DNA of 64,000 bases, from NCBI RefSeq assembly GCF_004138295.1, contig NZ_SCFM01000007.1:62001-126000 (forward strand), given 5' to 3'. Under the pieces are notes generated by a model. The model was given only the letters and a program-made list of their open reading frames with translations. It made no database searches and was not told the origin of the DNA. Source of the DNA: Ectobacillus funiculus. GTDB taxonomy: Bacteria > Bacillota > Bacilli > Bacillales > Bacillaceae_G. The translations under genes and the position numbers were made by a program. Positions 37,082 through 45,687 of the stretch are shown here, in pieces (within the stretch, counting starts at the first letter, position 1; every line of letters begins with the position of its first letter).

Positions 37082-37597
37082 CTACAGCAATAAAATGACG
37101 ATAAGGAGCCCCGACAATACCCCAAGACTTCTTATCATTTTTTCAGAGCGAAGCTGTGACTCCTTTGCTTCTCCCTCTTCCCGTTCTAAATGCGTCAAGC
37201 ATAAGCGAATATGCTTTTGCTGCGACTCCCTGTCATGCTGTCCAAGCGTTTCGCCAAACTGCTGCAGGATCTCATATTCCGCCCGCTTCATCGCCGCCCG
37301 TTTCCAAACATGCTCCAGACTGGACAACCATGCCTCCCGCACGGTTTTTTCTCCCTGCTCTAGCTGCTGACTGAACCCTTCAAATAAAAAGCAAAGCGGT
37401 TTTGGTATTTGTTTTGCAAGCCTCTCAGCTGCTTCTGCAAGCGGCGTATGCCCGTACATAATTTCCGCCTCCAGCGACTGCAGCGCCGCCCGCATTAATC
37501 GAAGCTGCCGCGGGCGCTCCCTGAGCTTATTCGCAAACTCAAAGCCAATCCACGTTGTTGCCGCAACAATGAACACCGCTCCAATGATTTTGATCAT
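37082..37597 (-). CDS. spoIIIAB: Stage III sporulation protein AB
   Basis: A 171-residue protein with an N-terminal membrane helix, a long amphipathic helical middle and a C-terminal membrane helix (SLGVLSGLLIVILLL). It is similar to the GspF-like SpoIIIAB family. Overlaps spoIIIAA by four bases. Confidence 0.93.
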   Translation of the reverse strand: MIKIIGAVFIVAATTWIGFEFANKLRERPRQLRLMRAALQSLEAEIMYGHTPLAEAAERLAKQIPKPLCFLFEGFSQQLEQGEKTVREAWLSSLEHVWKRAAMKRAEYEILQQFGETLGQHDRESQQKHIRLCLTHLEREEGEAKESQLRSEKMIRSLGVLSGLLIVILLL

Positions 37598-38514
37598 ACG
37601 CTGTTCACCCTCGTTTTTTGTAATAGCGTTTGTCCGCTGCTATTCTTGATTCTCCTTATAGTTCCTGGCCCGTGCGAACGCGATAATTCAATGAATCTAT
37701 CAAATAAGCCGAGCTCTAGCATGGCCCGCAAGGATGGCCGCTTGAATACATCATCCCTCTCGTATCCGTGGACGGTTACAAATAGTTGCACCCCTGCGTT
37801 TACCGCCTCCATAATCGCCTCGCTGTCCTCCTGACGCCCTATCTCGTCCACGATAAGCACATCAGGGCTCATTGAGCGGATCAGCATCATCATCCCTTCT
37901 GCTTTTGGACAAGCATCTAGCACATCGATACGCGCTCCGAGCTCATACTGCGGAACGCCTTTTACACATCCAGCAATTTCAGATCGCTCATCTACAATCC
38001 CTACTTTAGAAGATGGGATTCCCCGTTTCTTCACACCTGTACTCATCATACGGGCAACATCGCGCAGCAGCGTTGTTTTCCCTGTTTGCGGCGGTCCGAT
38101 AATCATCGTATTCAGCCATCTATCTTCATATATGTACGGCAAAAGCGGCTCGGCGATGCCTATCTTTTGTTTTGCGATACGAATATTAAAAGATGCAACA
38201 TCACGAATCATTTTCACAGCACCCTTTTCTGTAATCACTTTACCTGCTAGACCCACGCGGTGTCCGCCGCGCAGCGTAACATACCCGCGCTTCAGCTCCT
38301 CTTCCATCGTATACAAAGAAAAATGGCTGAGCTTATTCAGCAAATACAGCGCATCATCTGCACTGACAATATAGTCATAAAAATGCGGCTTCCCCCGCAT
38401 GACGCATTCAAGCGGTCTTTGCAGACGAAGACGAATTTCCTCCAAGTCCTGGGGCAGCTCTTTTCCCAGTATGGATTGTATCTCTCTTGGCAATATTTCG
38501 AATACTTCTCTCAT
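37594..38514 (-). CDS. spoIIIAA: Stage III sporulation protein AA (secretion-type ATPase)
   Basis: A 306-residue AAA+ ATPase that powers the SpoIIIA channel from the mother-cell cytoplasm. Walker A is IIGPPQTGKTTLLRD near residue 138, and Walker B is VLIVDEIGR near 215. First gene of the operon after yqhV, which lies 22 bases upstream. Confidence 0.95.
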   Translation of the reverse strand: MREVFEILPREIQSILGKELPQDLEEIRLRLQRPLECVMRGKPHFYDYIVSADDALYLLNKLSHFSLYTMEEELKRGYVTLRGGHRVGLAGKVITEKGAVKMIRDVASFNIRIAKQKIGIAEPLLPYIYEDRWLNTMIIGPPQTGKTTLLRDVARMMSTGVKKRGIPSSKVGIVDERSEIAGCVKGVPQYELGARIDVLDACPKAEGMMMLIRSMSPDVLIVDEIGRQEDSEAIMEAVNAGVQLFVTVHGYERDDVFKRPSLRAMLELGLFDRFIELSRSHGPGTIRRIKNSSGQTLLQKTRVNSV

Positions 38515-38535
38515 AGCCTTCTCCCCAATTTGTTT

Positions 38536-38817
38536 CTACTTAAACACTGCAATTAAAATACAGCTGATACCAAGCACAAGAAAAAACAGTTTTAAAAACG
38601 ACAGCTCATTTGCTACGCTCAAAACGCCAATCGACATTGTCAAAATCAATACTGTCGGCCCGACAAATGCAAGCATTCCATTTACCGCCAGCGCCTTTTT
38701 GGCATCATTGAAATGAAGCATAATAAGCGCCGCCAAGATCTCAAGGCTTCCCGAAAACAGACGAAGCGTCGCCATTGCAAGCACCGCTGTTTCCACTCCA
38801 GCTATCCATTGTTTCAT
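38536..38817 (-). CDS. yqhV: YqhV membrane protein
   Basis: A 93-residue protein with three membrane helices, matching the YqhV family (VLAMATLRLFSGSLEILAAL, then VNGMLAFVGPTVLILTMSIG). The start is at the ATG giving MKQWIAGVE, with GGAAGGTGAG upstream. It directly precedes spoIIIAA and probably shares its sigma-E transcription. Function unknown. Confidence 0.85.
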   Translation of the reverse strand: MKQWIAGVETAVLAMATLRLFSGSLEILAALIMLHFNDAKKALAVNGMLAFVGPTVLILTMSIGVLSVANELSFLKLFFLVLGISCILIAVFK

Positions 38818-39100
38818 CTGCTCACCTTCCTGCTGTAAAAAAATACGTTTGTACAACGATATGCATCGGTTGTCCATTTCAGAAGCGGAAAAAAGGATTT
38901 TTCAGAGAAGGACTTGGAAAAGGATTCATTTGCAGTTGAGTGCAAGAAGAAAATCAAGTAGCATAGCCAGCAAAAAAGAAAGCAAACTAAAATCAGGGAT
39001 GCTGATAATGATAAGATCACGATATTATCTTAATGTAGTGTTTTTGTAATATTAAGTGTCCTTAAAACATAACTAAATCAAATTACAAGGGTGATGAAAA

Positions 39101-39226
39101 ATGGCAAAAAATAAAAATAACCAATTTAAGAACAGTAAAAATGCTGTACCAAAAGCAGATGTAGAATTTGCAGGAGAAAATGGGCTTGAACAAATAGCAG
39201 TAAAAGCCCAAAAAAAATCAAAATAA
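39101..39226 (+). CDS. Small basic protein, possibly a gamma-type small acid-soluble spore protein relative
   Basis: A 41-residue hydrophilic protein, MAKNKNNQFKNSKNAVPKAD then VEFAGENGLEQIAVKAQKK. The EFA-E-(N)6-V segment faintly recalls the EFASET-QQV repeat of gamma-type SASPs, but it is short and I am not sure. AAGGGTGA lies seven bases before the ATG. Upstream CATAACTA with TGTAATA 16 bases before it resembles a forespore sigma-G promoter. A terminator follows. It lies between yqhV and efp. Confidence 0.5.
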   Translation: MAKNKNNQFKNSKNAVPKADVEFAGENGLEQIAVKAQKKSK

Positions 39227-39280
39227 AGAAACGAATGCCCCCATGCCCGCCCGAACAACCCAAAACGTAAATGAAAAAAC

Positions 39281-39308
39281 AAAAAGAGAGAGCTCTACGC
39301 TCTCTCTT
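39281..39308. terminator. Bidirectional terminator
   Basis: Stem AGAGAGAGC / GCTCTCTCT with an A run to the left and a short T-rich right side, between the small gene and the converging efp. Confidence 0.7.
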
Positions 39309-39322
39309 CCTCATTTCCTATA

Positions 39323-39880
39323 TTACGCACGGGATACGTATCTAGATTCTACCGTGTTAATAATTAACACTTCGCCTTCGTTGATGAAGATTGGCACTTG
39401 TACAACTAGGCCTGTTTCTAATGTTGCAGGCTTCGTTACGTTAGATGCAGTATCACCTTTAATACCCGGCTCTGTTTCTACAACCTTTAGCTCTACCGTA
39501 TTTGGAAGCTCAACGCCAAGTACTTCACCATGGAATGTCATGATGAATACTTCCATGTTTTCCTTCAAGAACTTCAGCTCGCGCTCAATTTGCTTTTCTG
39601 GGATTTCAAGCTGCTCGTAGCTTTCATTATCCATGAATACATGAGCTTCCCCGCTTGCATACAAATATTGCATACGACGGTTTTCGATATGCGCTTTTTC
39701 TACTTTTTCACCCGCACGGAATGTTTTTTCCTGAATTGATCCTGAGCGAAGGTTACGAAGCTTCGAACGTACGAATGCCGCTCCTTTACCTGGCTTTACG
39801 TGTTGGAACTCGATAACTTGCCAAATTCCGCCATCTGTTTCAATTGTTAAACCTGTACGAAAATCATTTACTGAAATCAT
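39323..39880 (-). CDS. efp: Translation elongation factor P
   Basis: The 185-residue EF-P, which relieves ribosome stalling at polyproline. Three OB-type domains in the normal length. Lysine 32, in [12 protein letters not shown], is the position modified in Bacillus EF-P. The C-terminal signature ([12 protein letters not shown]) is intact. It follows the Xaa-Pro peptidase by 24 bases, as in B. subtilis. Confidence 0.97.
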   Translation of the reverse strand: MISVNDFRTGLTIETDGGIWQVIEFQHVKPGKGAAFVRSKLRNLRSGSIQEKTFRAGEKVEKAHIENRRMQYLYASGEAHVFMDNESYEQLEIPEKQIERELKFLKENMEVFIMTFHGEVLGVELPNTVELKVVETEPGIKGDTASNVTKPATLETGLVVQVPIFINEGEVLIINTVESRYVSRA

Positions 39881-39904
39881 TCTAAAAATCCTCCTACTAG
39901 TATG

Positions 39905-40966
39905 TTATAAAATAATGAGCTCCTTCGGGGAATGAGTCAAAATTTCGTTGCCTTCTTTTGTTACAATGACGTCATCCTCAATGCGCACACCGCCCAAGCC
40001 TGCGATATAAATACCCGGCTCAACGGTAACAGCCATGCCCGGCTCAAGCACCGTGTCAGAACGAATAGACAGACCAGGCCCTTCATGAATCTCAAGACCA
40101 ATGCCGTGACCTGTAGAATGACCAAAATACTGTCCATAGCCTTTTTCTGTTATGTAATCACGCGTCAAGGCATCAGCTTCTTTTCCTGTTACGCCGACAC
40201 GAATGCCGTCCAAGCCGCGCAGCTGCGCCTCAAGAACCACATCATAAATATCCTTCAGATCTTGAGAAGGTTCACCAACGGCAATTGTACGCGTAATGTC
40301 CGAACAATATCCCTTATAATACGCACCGAAGTCCAGTGTAACAAACTCACCTGTTTCAATCAGCTTTTCAGATGCTACGCCATGCGGAAGCGCGGAACGA
40401 TGCCCAGAGGCCACTATAATATCAAACGAAGAAGAAGCAGCACCTTGTTTGCGCATGAAAAACTCCAACTCGTTCGACACCGCAAGCTCGGAAACACCTG
40501 GACGAATGAATGATAGGATATGAGTGAAGGCAGCATCGGCAATCTGCGCAGCTTCCTTTAATATCTTAATCTCCGCATCCGTCTTAATCAAGCGTAACTT
40601 TTCCACCAGACCAGAAACCGGCACTAGCTCCGCCTCTGTCTTATCGCCATACATTCTATATTCGCTATATGTAAGAGTATCTTGTTCAAAGCCTAGCTTC
40701 GTGATACCAAGTTCTTTTGCTCGCTTTGCCACCTCTTCTGTAATTGGACCTGTATGCTGGACAATTTCGTAACCGACTGCTTGTTTTTGCGCCTGCTCCA
40801 CATAGCGGAAATCCGTAATAAAAAGCGCACGCTCTGCAGAAAGCAATACAACACCCGCCGTGCCCGTAAATCCTGTCATATATGTACGATTGTAGCTGTT
40901 TGTTAGCAAAAGCCCATCGATGCCCTCTTGCCGGAGCATACTTCTCAGCTTTGTTAATTTTTCCAT
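39905..40966 (-). CDS. yqhT: M24-family Xaa-Pro aminopeptidase
   Basis: A 353-residue creatinase-fold peptidase that removes N-terminal residues before proline. The creatinase-like N-domain is followed by the catalytic pita-bread domain with metal ligands in VTLDFGAYYKGYCSDITRT, GHSTGHGIGLEIHEGP and VEPGIYIAGLGGVRIEDD. The start is at MEKLTKLRS with GGGGAGG upstream. In B. subtilis aroQ (yqhS) precedes this gene; here it does not. Confidence 0.93.
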   Translation of the reverse strand: MEKLTKLRSMLRQEGIDGLLLTNSYNRTYMTGFTGTAGVVLLSAERALFITDFRYVEQAQKQAVGYEIVQHTGPITEEVAKRAKELGITKLGFEQDTLTYSEYRMYGDKTEAELVPVSGLVEKLRLIKTDAEIKILKEAAQIADAAFTHILSFIRPGVSELAVSNELEFFMRKQGAASSSFDIIVASGHRSALPHGVASEKLIETGEFVTLDFGAYYKGYCSDITRTIAVGEPSQDLKDIYDVVLEAQLRGLDGIRVGVTGKEADALTRDYITEKGYGQYFGHSTGHGIGLEIHEGPGLSIRSDTVLEPGMAVTVEPGIYIAGLGGVRIEDDVIVTKEGNEILTHSPKELIIL

Positions 40967-41084
40967 TCTTACGCCTCCCCATAGCATAATCGTTTTACGC
41001 CGTACATGCTTGACCCTTGCATGCCGCGGAAGTTCAAGTTTGGCCGTTCATGAGGAGCAATCTTCTCGCTGTCTGTGACCTTAA

Positions 41085-41220
41085 TAAAGAAAACTCGCCG
41101 ACTGGCAAGCCGTTAGGCAAAGACAGAGGCGCAGTTGCACTTCTACCTTATTCCTAAAATTTTTTGTTGCGTCGAAGTAGCCTCTAGCTGGAAATTTATG
41201 TTTTCTTAAAAGTGCAAAAA
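41085..41220 (+). repeat. Dispersed repeat, full-length copy
   Basis: TAAAGAAAACTCGCCGACTG at the left, AAGACAGAGGCGCAGTTGCA in the middle, GGAAATTTATG and TTCTTAAAAGTGC at the right. It fills the interval where aroQ stands in B. subtilis. Confidence 0.85.
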
Positions 41221-41241
41221 AGAATGTTCTTAGAACATTCT
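41221..41241 (-). terminator. Terminator of yqhR
   Basis: Stem AGAATGTTCT / AGAACATTCT with a one-base centre and a T run on the reverse strand. Confidence 0.7.
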
Positions 41242-41249
41242 ATCATAGC

Positions 41250-41750
41250 TCAAGGCTTATTTGAATAGGCTGTCTCGCTGTTCTCCTTTGTGCGATTTTC
41301 TTCTGCGGCTTCAAAGGACACGGAATAAGTAATGAATACGCCATATAAAATAAAAATACAAAGAGTTGTAACGAATGTAGGTCGCGAAAATTCCAGTGCA
41401 TGTTTCACAACGGGAGATAGAAGCCCAACCCCGAAGAAAATAAGAGCCCATAGAACTATCCCATATATAATACCCGGAGTGATGCCCTGAAACTTTTTAA
41501 ACCATGCCCCATATAAAATGGCGACCAGAATCGATGCGATAGACATGAGTGCGATGCCCAATAGATTTCCCCAAACACCTTGCTTCCAATCTCCTAGCGC
41601 AAATGGCATAATCAGATAATTTGGCCCCGCCTCTGAAAAGGAAAAGATGTGAAGAAAATACCAGATGGAGCCCCAAAACAAACCACCAAATATCCCAATT
41701 CCTGCTACCTTTTTTGTAAAAGATGACGGCTTTTCTTTTTTATTTTCCAT
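41250..41750 (-). CDS. yqhR: YqhR membrane protein
   Basis: A 166-residue protein with four membrane helices (about 14-35, 60-80, 93-113 and 130-150), matching the conserved membrane protein YqhR family of Bacillus (GIFGGLFWGSIWYFLH, then LGDWKQGVWGNLLGI). Function unknown. It stands alone, divergent from yqhQ, as in B. subtilis. Confidence 0.85.
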   Translation of the reverse strand: MENKKEKPSSFTKKVAGIGIFGGLFWGSIWYFLHIFSFSEAGPNYLIMPFALGDWKQGVWGNLLGIALMSIASILVAILYGAWFKKFQGITPGIIYGIVLWALIFFGVGLLSPVVKHALEFSRPTFVTTLCIFILYGVFITYSVSFEAAEENRTKENSETAYSNKP

Positions 41751-41935
41751 TTTTTCACCCCAATTGTTACTATGCCCACAACACAGAAAATTTATGTTGA
41801 AATTTGGAGTTTAAAAGGAAAAAAACATGTCTATAACGAAAACAAAGAGTATAAAAACCCAGCCTTTGTATTTTGCTTGTCAGAGAGCAAGTTTTACCGA
41901 TACAATGAAGAAAATAAATACAGGTTGGTGTTTAC

Positions 41936-42859
41936 ATGGCAGAGGAAGCAAAACAAATCTACGGCGGGCAAGCCGTAATAGAAGGAGTTATGTTCGGCGG
42001 CAGAGAATATACTGTTACAGCCGTTCGAAGAAAGGATTCGTCGATCGAGTTTTATCGATTGCCGCGTATGCAGAACCGATTCCTTAACGTTCTCAAACGT
42101 ATTCCATTCTTGCGCGGCATTGCTGCAATTTTAAATGCGAGTGCAAACGGATCAAAGCATCTGAACTTCTCATCGGAACGATTTGATGTAGATCCGCATG
42201 ATGATCACACGCTGGCACAGAAGAAACAAGAAGAGCAATCTAAGCTCACAATGATCCTTGGAGTAGCAGCAGTCGGCATCCTTTCCTTTCTATTTGGAAA
42301 AGTGATTTTCACTGCCGTTCCTGCAATACTGGCAGACTTGACGAAACCAATATTTCCTTCACATCTCGCTCAAGTCATGATTGAAAGTATTATTAAGCTT
42401 ATTCTGCTTCTTGTCTATATTTATTTCGTTTCCCTTACACCGCTCATTAAGCGGGTATTTCAATATCACGGAGCAGAGCATAAAGTGATTAACGCGTATG
42501 AAAGCAACCTTCCGCTAACCGTGGAAAATGTGCAAGGTCAAACGCGTCTCCACTATCGTTGCGGCAGCAGTTTTATTCTATTTACTGTCATTGTCGGAAT
42601 GTTTGTATACTTGCTTGTACCGACAGAACCGCTGTGGGCACGTGTTATCAACCGCATCCTTCTCATTCCCGTTGTGCTGGGAATTTCGTTTGAAGTATTG
42701 CAGATTACAAATTTAGTGCGCAACGTTCCTGTTTTGCGCGTCCTCGGGTACCCGGGATTATGGCTGCAGCTTCTCACCACGAAGGAACCTACAGATGATC
42801 AAGTAGAGGTTGCCATCGCATCATTTCATGAACTGCTTCGTTTAGAAGGCAAGCAATAG
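41936..42859 (+). CDS. yqhQ: YqhQ (DUF1385) membrane protein
   Basis: A 307-residue DUF1385 protein. The N-terminal YGGQAVIEGVMFGG motif, the central FQYHGAEHKVINAYE motif and about four membrane helices are the family hallmarks. Proposed to be metal-related, but the function is not established. The ribosome binding site is weak (AGGTTGGTG). Confidence 0.92.
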   Translation: MAEEAKQIYGGQAVIEGVMFGGREYTVTAVRRKDSSIEFYRLPRMQNRFLNVLKRIPFLRGIAAILNASANGSKHLNFSSERFDVDPHDDHTLAQKKQEEQSKLTMILGVAAVGILSFLFGKVIFTAVPAILADLTKPIFPSHLAQVMIESIIKLILLLVYIYFVSLTPLIKRVFQYHGAEHKVINAYESNLPLTVENVQGQTRLHYRCGSSFILFTVIVGMFVYLLVPTEPLWARVINRILLIPVVLGISFEVLQITNLVRNVPVLRVLGYPGLWLQLLTTKEPTDDQVEVAIASFHELLRLEGKQ

Positions 42860-42907
42860 TTTTATGTTTTATTTTTCTAAAGCAATGACATTAGGAGGTG
42901 CATCCCT

Positions 42908-43291
42908 TTGAACGGTCGATCCTTTGCCTTAGTCCTTTTCTTTCTCGTCATCGGGCTGGCAATATTCCAGCTTGTCTCTTTTGCTGTTGAGGATCCTGGT
43001 GGTCTCTTAAAAAACCTTTTAACCATCGGGATTGTGGTAGTTGCTTTTTACTGGCTATACAAACTATTTACAGGTCAGGGAAAAAACAGCAATTCCTCTT
43101 ACAATCGTGCAGCTAAACAGTCTAAGCGGAAATATGCAAAACCGAATGTAACACCTCTAAACAAAAAATTGTCTTTAGACGCAAAGAACAAAAAGGCATC
43201 TCTTGGTTTACTAAAAAAGAAGCGAAAGCAATCCCATTTAACTGTCATTGAAGGGAAAAAGGGCAAAAAGAAAGACCGCGCATCGTTTTGA
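42908..43291 (+). CDS. yqhP: YqhP (SA1362 family) membrane protein
   Basis: A 127-residue protein starting at TTG behind a strong TTAGGAGGTG. Two membrane helices near the N-terminus are followed by a very basic, disordered C-terminal half (KSKRKYAKPN... KKKRKQSH... KKGKKKDRA). It matches the SA1362/YqhP family next to yqhQ. Function unknown. Confidence 0.8.
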   Translation: MNGRSFALVLFFLVIGLAIFQLVSFAVEDPGGLLKNLLTIGIVVVAFYWLYKLFTGQGKNSNSSYNRAAKQSKRKYAKPNVTPLNKKLSLDAKNKKASLGLLKKKRKQSHLTVIEGKKGKKKDRASF

Positions 43292-43306
43292 TGTGCGGTC
43301 TTTTTT
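43271..43306 (+). terminator. Terminator of yqhP
   Basis: Stem AAAGACCGCGCATC / GATGTGCGGTCTTT with one mismatch and a T run. It overlaps the yqhP stop codon. Confidence 0.85.
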
Positions 43307-43309
43307 CTA

Positions 43310-43433
43310 CACTTCAAGAAAATATACAGTTCTAACTAGAAGCGAATTCGGCGTAGTCGAAAATTTTAGGAATATGGGCTACGCCTCTGTTTGCGCCCAA
43401 GGGCAAGGCTCGCCAATCAGCAAGTTTTCTTTA
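43310..43433 (-). repeat. Dispersed repeat, full-length copy ending on the mntR stop codon
   Basis: The reverse copy ends on the plus strand with CAATCAGCAAGTTTTCTTTA. Its left-end TAA is the mntR stop codon. It carries GCGAATTCGGCGTAGTCG and AAATTTTAGGAATA. Confidence 0.85.
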
Positions 43434-43850
43434 TTCCCCATTTGTTTTTTGTATATTACGAAGGGTTTCTACACGAGAAGCATCTTCTTCAAAATATTGG
43501 ACAAGATCACCGATTCGGTCAATAGCATCCCAGCTGAGATGGTGCTCAATTCCCTCAACATCTCCGTAAATGGTACTTTCCTCCACTCCGATGATACGCA
43601 TAAACTGCTCAAGCAGCTCGTGGCGATATACGAGACGCTTTCCAATTTTCTTTCCTTTTGCAGTTAGTACAAGACCTCTGTATTTTTCATAAATTAAGTA
43701 TTCATCTTTATCAAGCTTCTGTACCATTTTTGTAACGGACGACGGATGTACACTTAACGCTTCCGCAATATCGGATACCCGGGCATAGCCCTTCTCTTCA
43801 ATTAAAAGGTAAATCTGTTCTATATAATCTTCCATACTAGGGGTAGGCAT
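43431..43850 (-). CDS. mntR: Manganese-dependent transcriptional regulator
   Basis: A 139-residue DtxR-family regulator of manganese uptake. The winged helix ([20 protein letters not shown]) and the metal ligands D8, E11, H77, E99, E102 and H103 can all be counted in the sequence. The start ATG has GGAGG eight bases upstream. The gene is bracketed by two repeat copies in the same orientation, one supplying its stop codon and one starting 28 bases before its start, so its promoter lies in or beyond a repeat. Confidence 0.93.
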   Translation of the reverse strand: MPTPSMEDYIEQIYLLIEEKGYARVSDIAEALSVHPSSVTKMVQKLDKDEYLIYEKYRGLVLTAKGKKIGKRLVYRHELLEQFMRIIGVEESTIYGDVEGIEHHLSWDAIDRIGDLVQYFEEDASRVETLRNIQKTNGE

Positions 43851-43877
43851 CAGTTTCCTCCATCCAATCCTTTTTCT

Positions 43878-44005
43878 TACTTTAAGGAGGTATAAATTCC
43901 TAGATAGAAGCTTTTTCGACGTAGTCGGGAATTTTAGGAATACAGTACAAGTGCAACTACGCCTCTGTCTTCGCCTATAGGCTCGCCAATCGGCGAGTTT
44001 TTTTA
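43878..44005 (-). repeat. Dispersed repeat, full-length copy upstream of mntR
   Basis: The reverse copy has CGACGTAGTCGGGAATTTTA, GTGCAACTACGCCTCTGTCT and, at its left end, CTCGCCAATCGGCGAGTTTT, an intact hairpin form. It is a direct repeat with the copy at 43310-43433. Confidence 0.85.
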
Positions 44006-44078
44006 TCCTCCGCGCTAAGCAATCAATAAAATGATACAATAGAACGCGCTTCGTGACAAGGGAAGAGGCGCTAAGTCC

Positions 44079-45104
44079 TTACGTAAAATATTGAATTTCC
44101 GCCTGTGGAAAATATTCCGCAATGTAAGAACGGATGGTTTCCTCTAACTCTGCGGCTTCATCTGTTGGATACACATATTTTCCAATACCATACCGACCCC
44201 ACTTATATTTTCTCTTTTCTTCATCCATTTCAAGCTTCGTGTTCGGGTAGCGCTGCTGAATGACCTTTTTCGCAGGCTTTGTAAAGCGATGCTGAATCAT
44301 TTCAAACGAGAGATTCGGCAGTTCTAAATCCTTCAGAGACGCGTGTAAGCGCTGAAACAATTCATGGTAGCCCTCCACCCATTCATCATGCCTATAAATG
44401 GGCGCAACAATGAATCCCAGTGGATAACCGGCCTGCGCTACCTTTCGTGCAGCTGCAATTCGCTCCTCAAACGGAGACGTCCCCGGCTCAAAATTTTTAA
44501 TCACATATCGAGAATTTACACTAAAGCGAAAGCGTGTTTTTCCATTATGCTTCGCATCTAACAAATGATCAACATGGGAGTACTTCGTGACAAACCGCAA
44601 TCGGCCATACTCTGTCTGTCCGATAAATTCAATGGTTTTTTTCAATGCATGTGTCAAATGATCAATTCCAACAATATCAGATGTACATGCTGCTTCAAAG
44701 CGCGTAACCTGCGGCGCACGTTCGTCCATATAGGTTTGCGCTTGGGAAAAAATCTCATCCAGGTTTACATACACACGAACATATGGCTTACTGCCAAGCG
44801 TGGTCTGTAAATAACAGTAATGACAGTGTCCCATACATCCGGTCGCAAGCGGAATCGCATATTCTGCCGATGGCTTTGATGTATCAAACTTTAATGTTCG
44901 TCTCACACCAACGACGAGGGTGGATTTCGCAACACGATATTGCTGCAGCTCATTTTCTCCCGGCAGATTTCGAATTTGATTATGAGAGGTTGTTTCGCGA
45001 ATTTCTAGCCCCATATTTGTAAATTTGTCATACAGCTCTTTCCCGAGCGGATATTCTAACGCTTGCGGCTCAATATATACTAACTTCGGTATAAATGGCT
45101 CCAC
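44079..45104 (-). CDS. splB: Spore photoproduct lyase
   Basis: A 341-residue radical-SAM enzyme that repairs the thymine dimer of spore DNA during germination. The cluster motif CMGHCHYC and the hydrogen-donor region are present (FEAACTSDIVGIDHLTHALK). The start was put at the GTG giving MEPFIPKLVYIEP, which is nine bases after GAGGAAG and matches the B. subtilis N-terminus. splA is not found upstream, where two repeats lie instead. Confidence 0.95.
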   Translation of the reverse strand: MEPFIPKLVYIEPQALEYPLGKELYDKFTNMGLEIRETTSHNQIRNLPGENELQQYRVAKSTLVVGVRRTLKFDTSKPSAEYAIPLATGCMGHCHYCYLQTTLGSKPYVRVYVNLDEIFSQAQTYMDERAPQVTRFEAACTSDIVGIDHLTHALKKTIEFIGQTEYGRLRFVTKYSHVDHLLDAKHNGKTRFRFSVNSRYVIKNFEPGTSPFEERIAAARKVAQAGYPLGFIVAPIYRHDEWVEGYHELFQRLHASLKDLELPNLSFEMIQHRFTKPAKKVIQQRYPNTKLEMDEEKRKYKWGRYGIGKYVYPTDEAAELEETIRSYIAEYFPQAEIQYFT

Positions 45105-45303
45105 TGCACTCACCTTCCTCACCTGTAGTATGAACAAAATACTTACCTTTGTGTAAGCTTAATGATTTCCATACTAAAAAATTGGAGACTCCTAAGAAAA
45201 GCGGACAAGGTCCGCCTTTTATGGCAGCGTAGGGGTGAACCGGAGTCTGCATTTTGGGCCTTGGAGCTAGACATCCCCCCAAAAGTTATACTTTCTTATC
45301 TTG

Positions 45304-45436
45304 TAAAGACAACTCACCGGTTAGCGAGCCGTTAGGCGAAGGCAGAGGCACAGCTGCCCTTATACTGTATTCCTAAAATCCTCATCTGTGCCAAATGAGC
45401 TTCTAGCTGAAAATTTATATTTTCCTAAAGAATAAA
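45304..45436 (+). repeat. Dispersed repeat copy
   Basis: TAAAGACAACTCACCGGTTA at the left, GAGGCACAGCTGCCCTTATA in the middle, CTTCTAGCTGAAAATTTATA and TTTCCTAAAG at the right. More diverged than its neighbour. Confidence 0.8.
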
Positions 45437-45492
45437 AAATTTCTTGCCAACGGCACTTTTCTTTGTCATTCTGTATAATTGAAAAGAATAGA

Positions 45493-45630
45493 TAAAGAAA
45501 ACTCGCTGATTGGCGAGCCCTGCCTTTGGGCGAAGACACAGGCATAGTTGCTCTTATACTGTATTTCTAAAATTTCCAACTACGTCGAATTGGCTTCCAG
45601 CTGGAAATTTCTACTTTCTTACAGTGTAAA
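45493..45630 (+). repeat. Dispersed repeat copy with complete right end
   Basis: It runs from TAAAGAAAACTCGCTGATTG to CTACTTTCTTACAGTGTAAA. The central arms AAATTTCC and GGAAATTT are perfect complements here, and CTACGTCG is intact. Confidence 0.9.
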
Positions 45631-45687
45631 GAAAACTCGCCATCGACCAAACAAGTTATACGTTCTTATGAAAATGGAGGGAAAGCC

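Larger units (their letters stand above)
45105..45687. other. Repeat-filled interval between splB and the MscS gene
   Basis: Two full repeat copies in tandem orientation (45304-45436 and 45493-45630), a stray right end at about 45285-45303, and the start of a third left end directly after the second copy (AAAGAAAACTCGCCATCGAC). A TATAAT at about 45474-45479 lies between them. No gene seen. Confidence 0.6.

Noticed and set aside
40980-41083. Open reverse frame ending upstream of yqhT (…RPNLNFRGMQGSSMYGV…)
   Set aside because: It has no start before the repeat and does not resemble AroQ; it could be a gene tail but cannot be supported.
43851-44039. Long upstream extension of the mntR frame
   Set aside because: The extension merely translates a repeat copy; the start with a proper ribosome binding site is at 43850.
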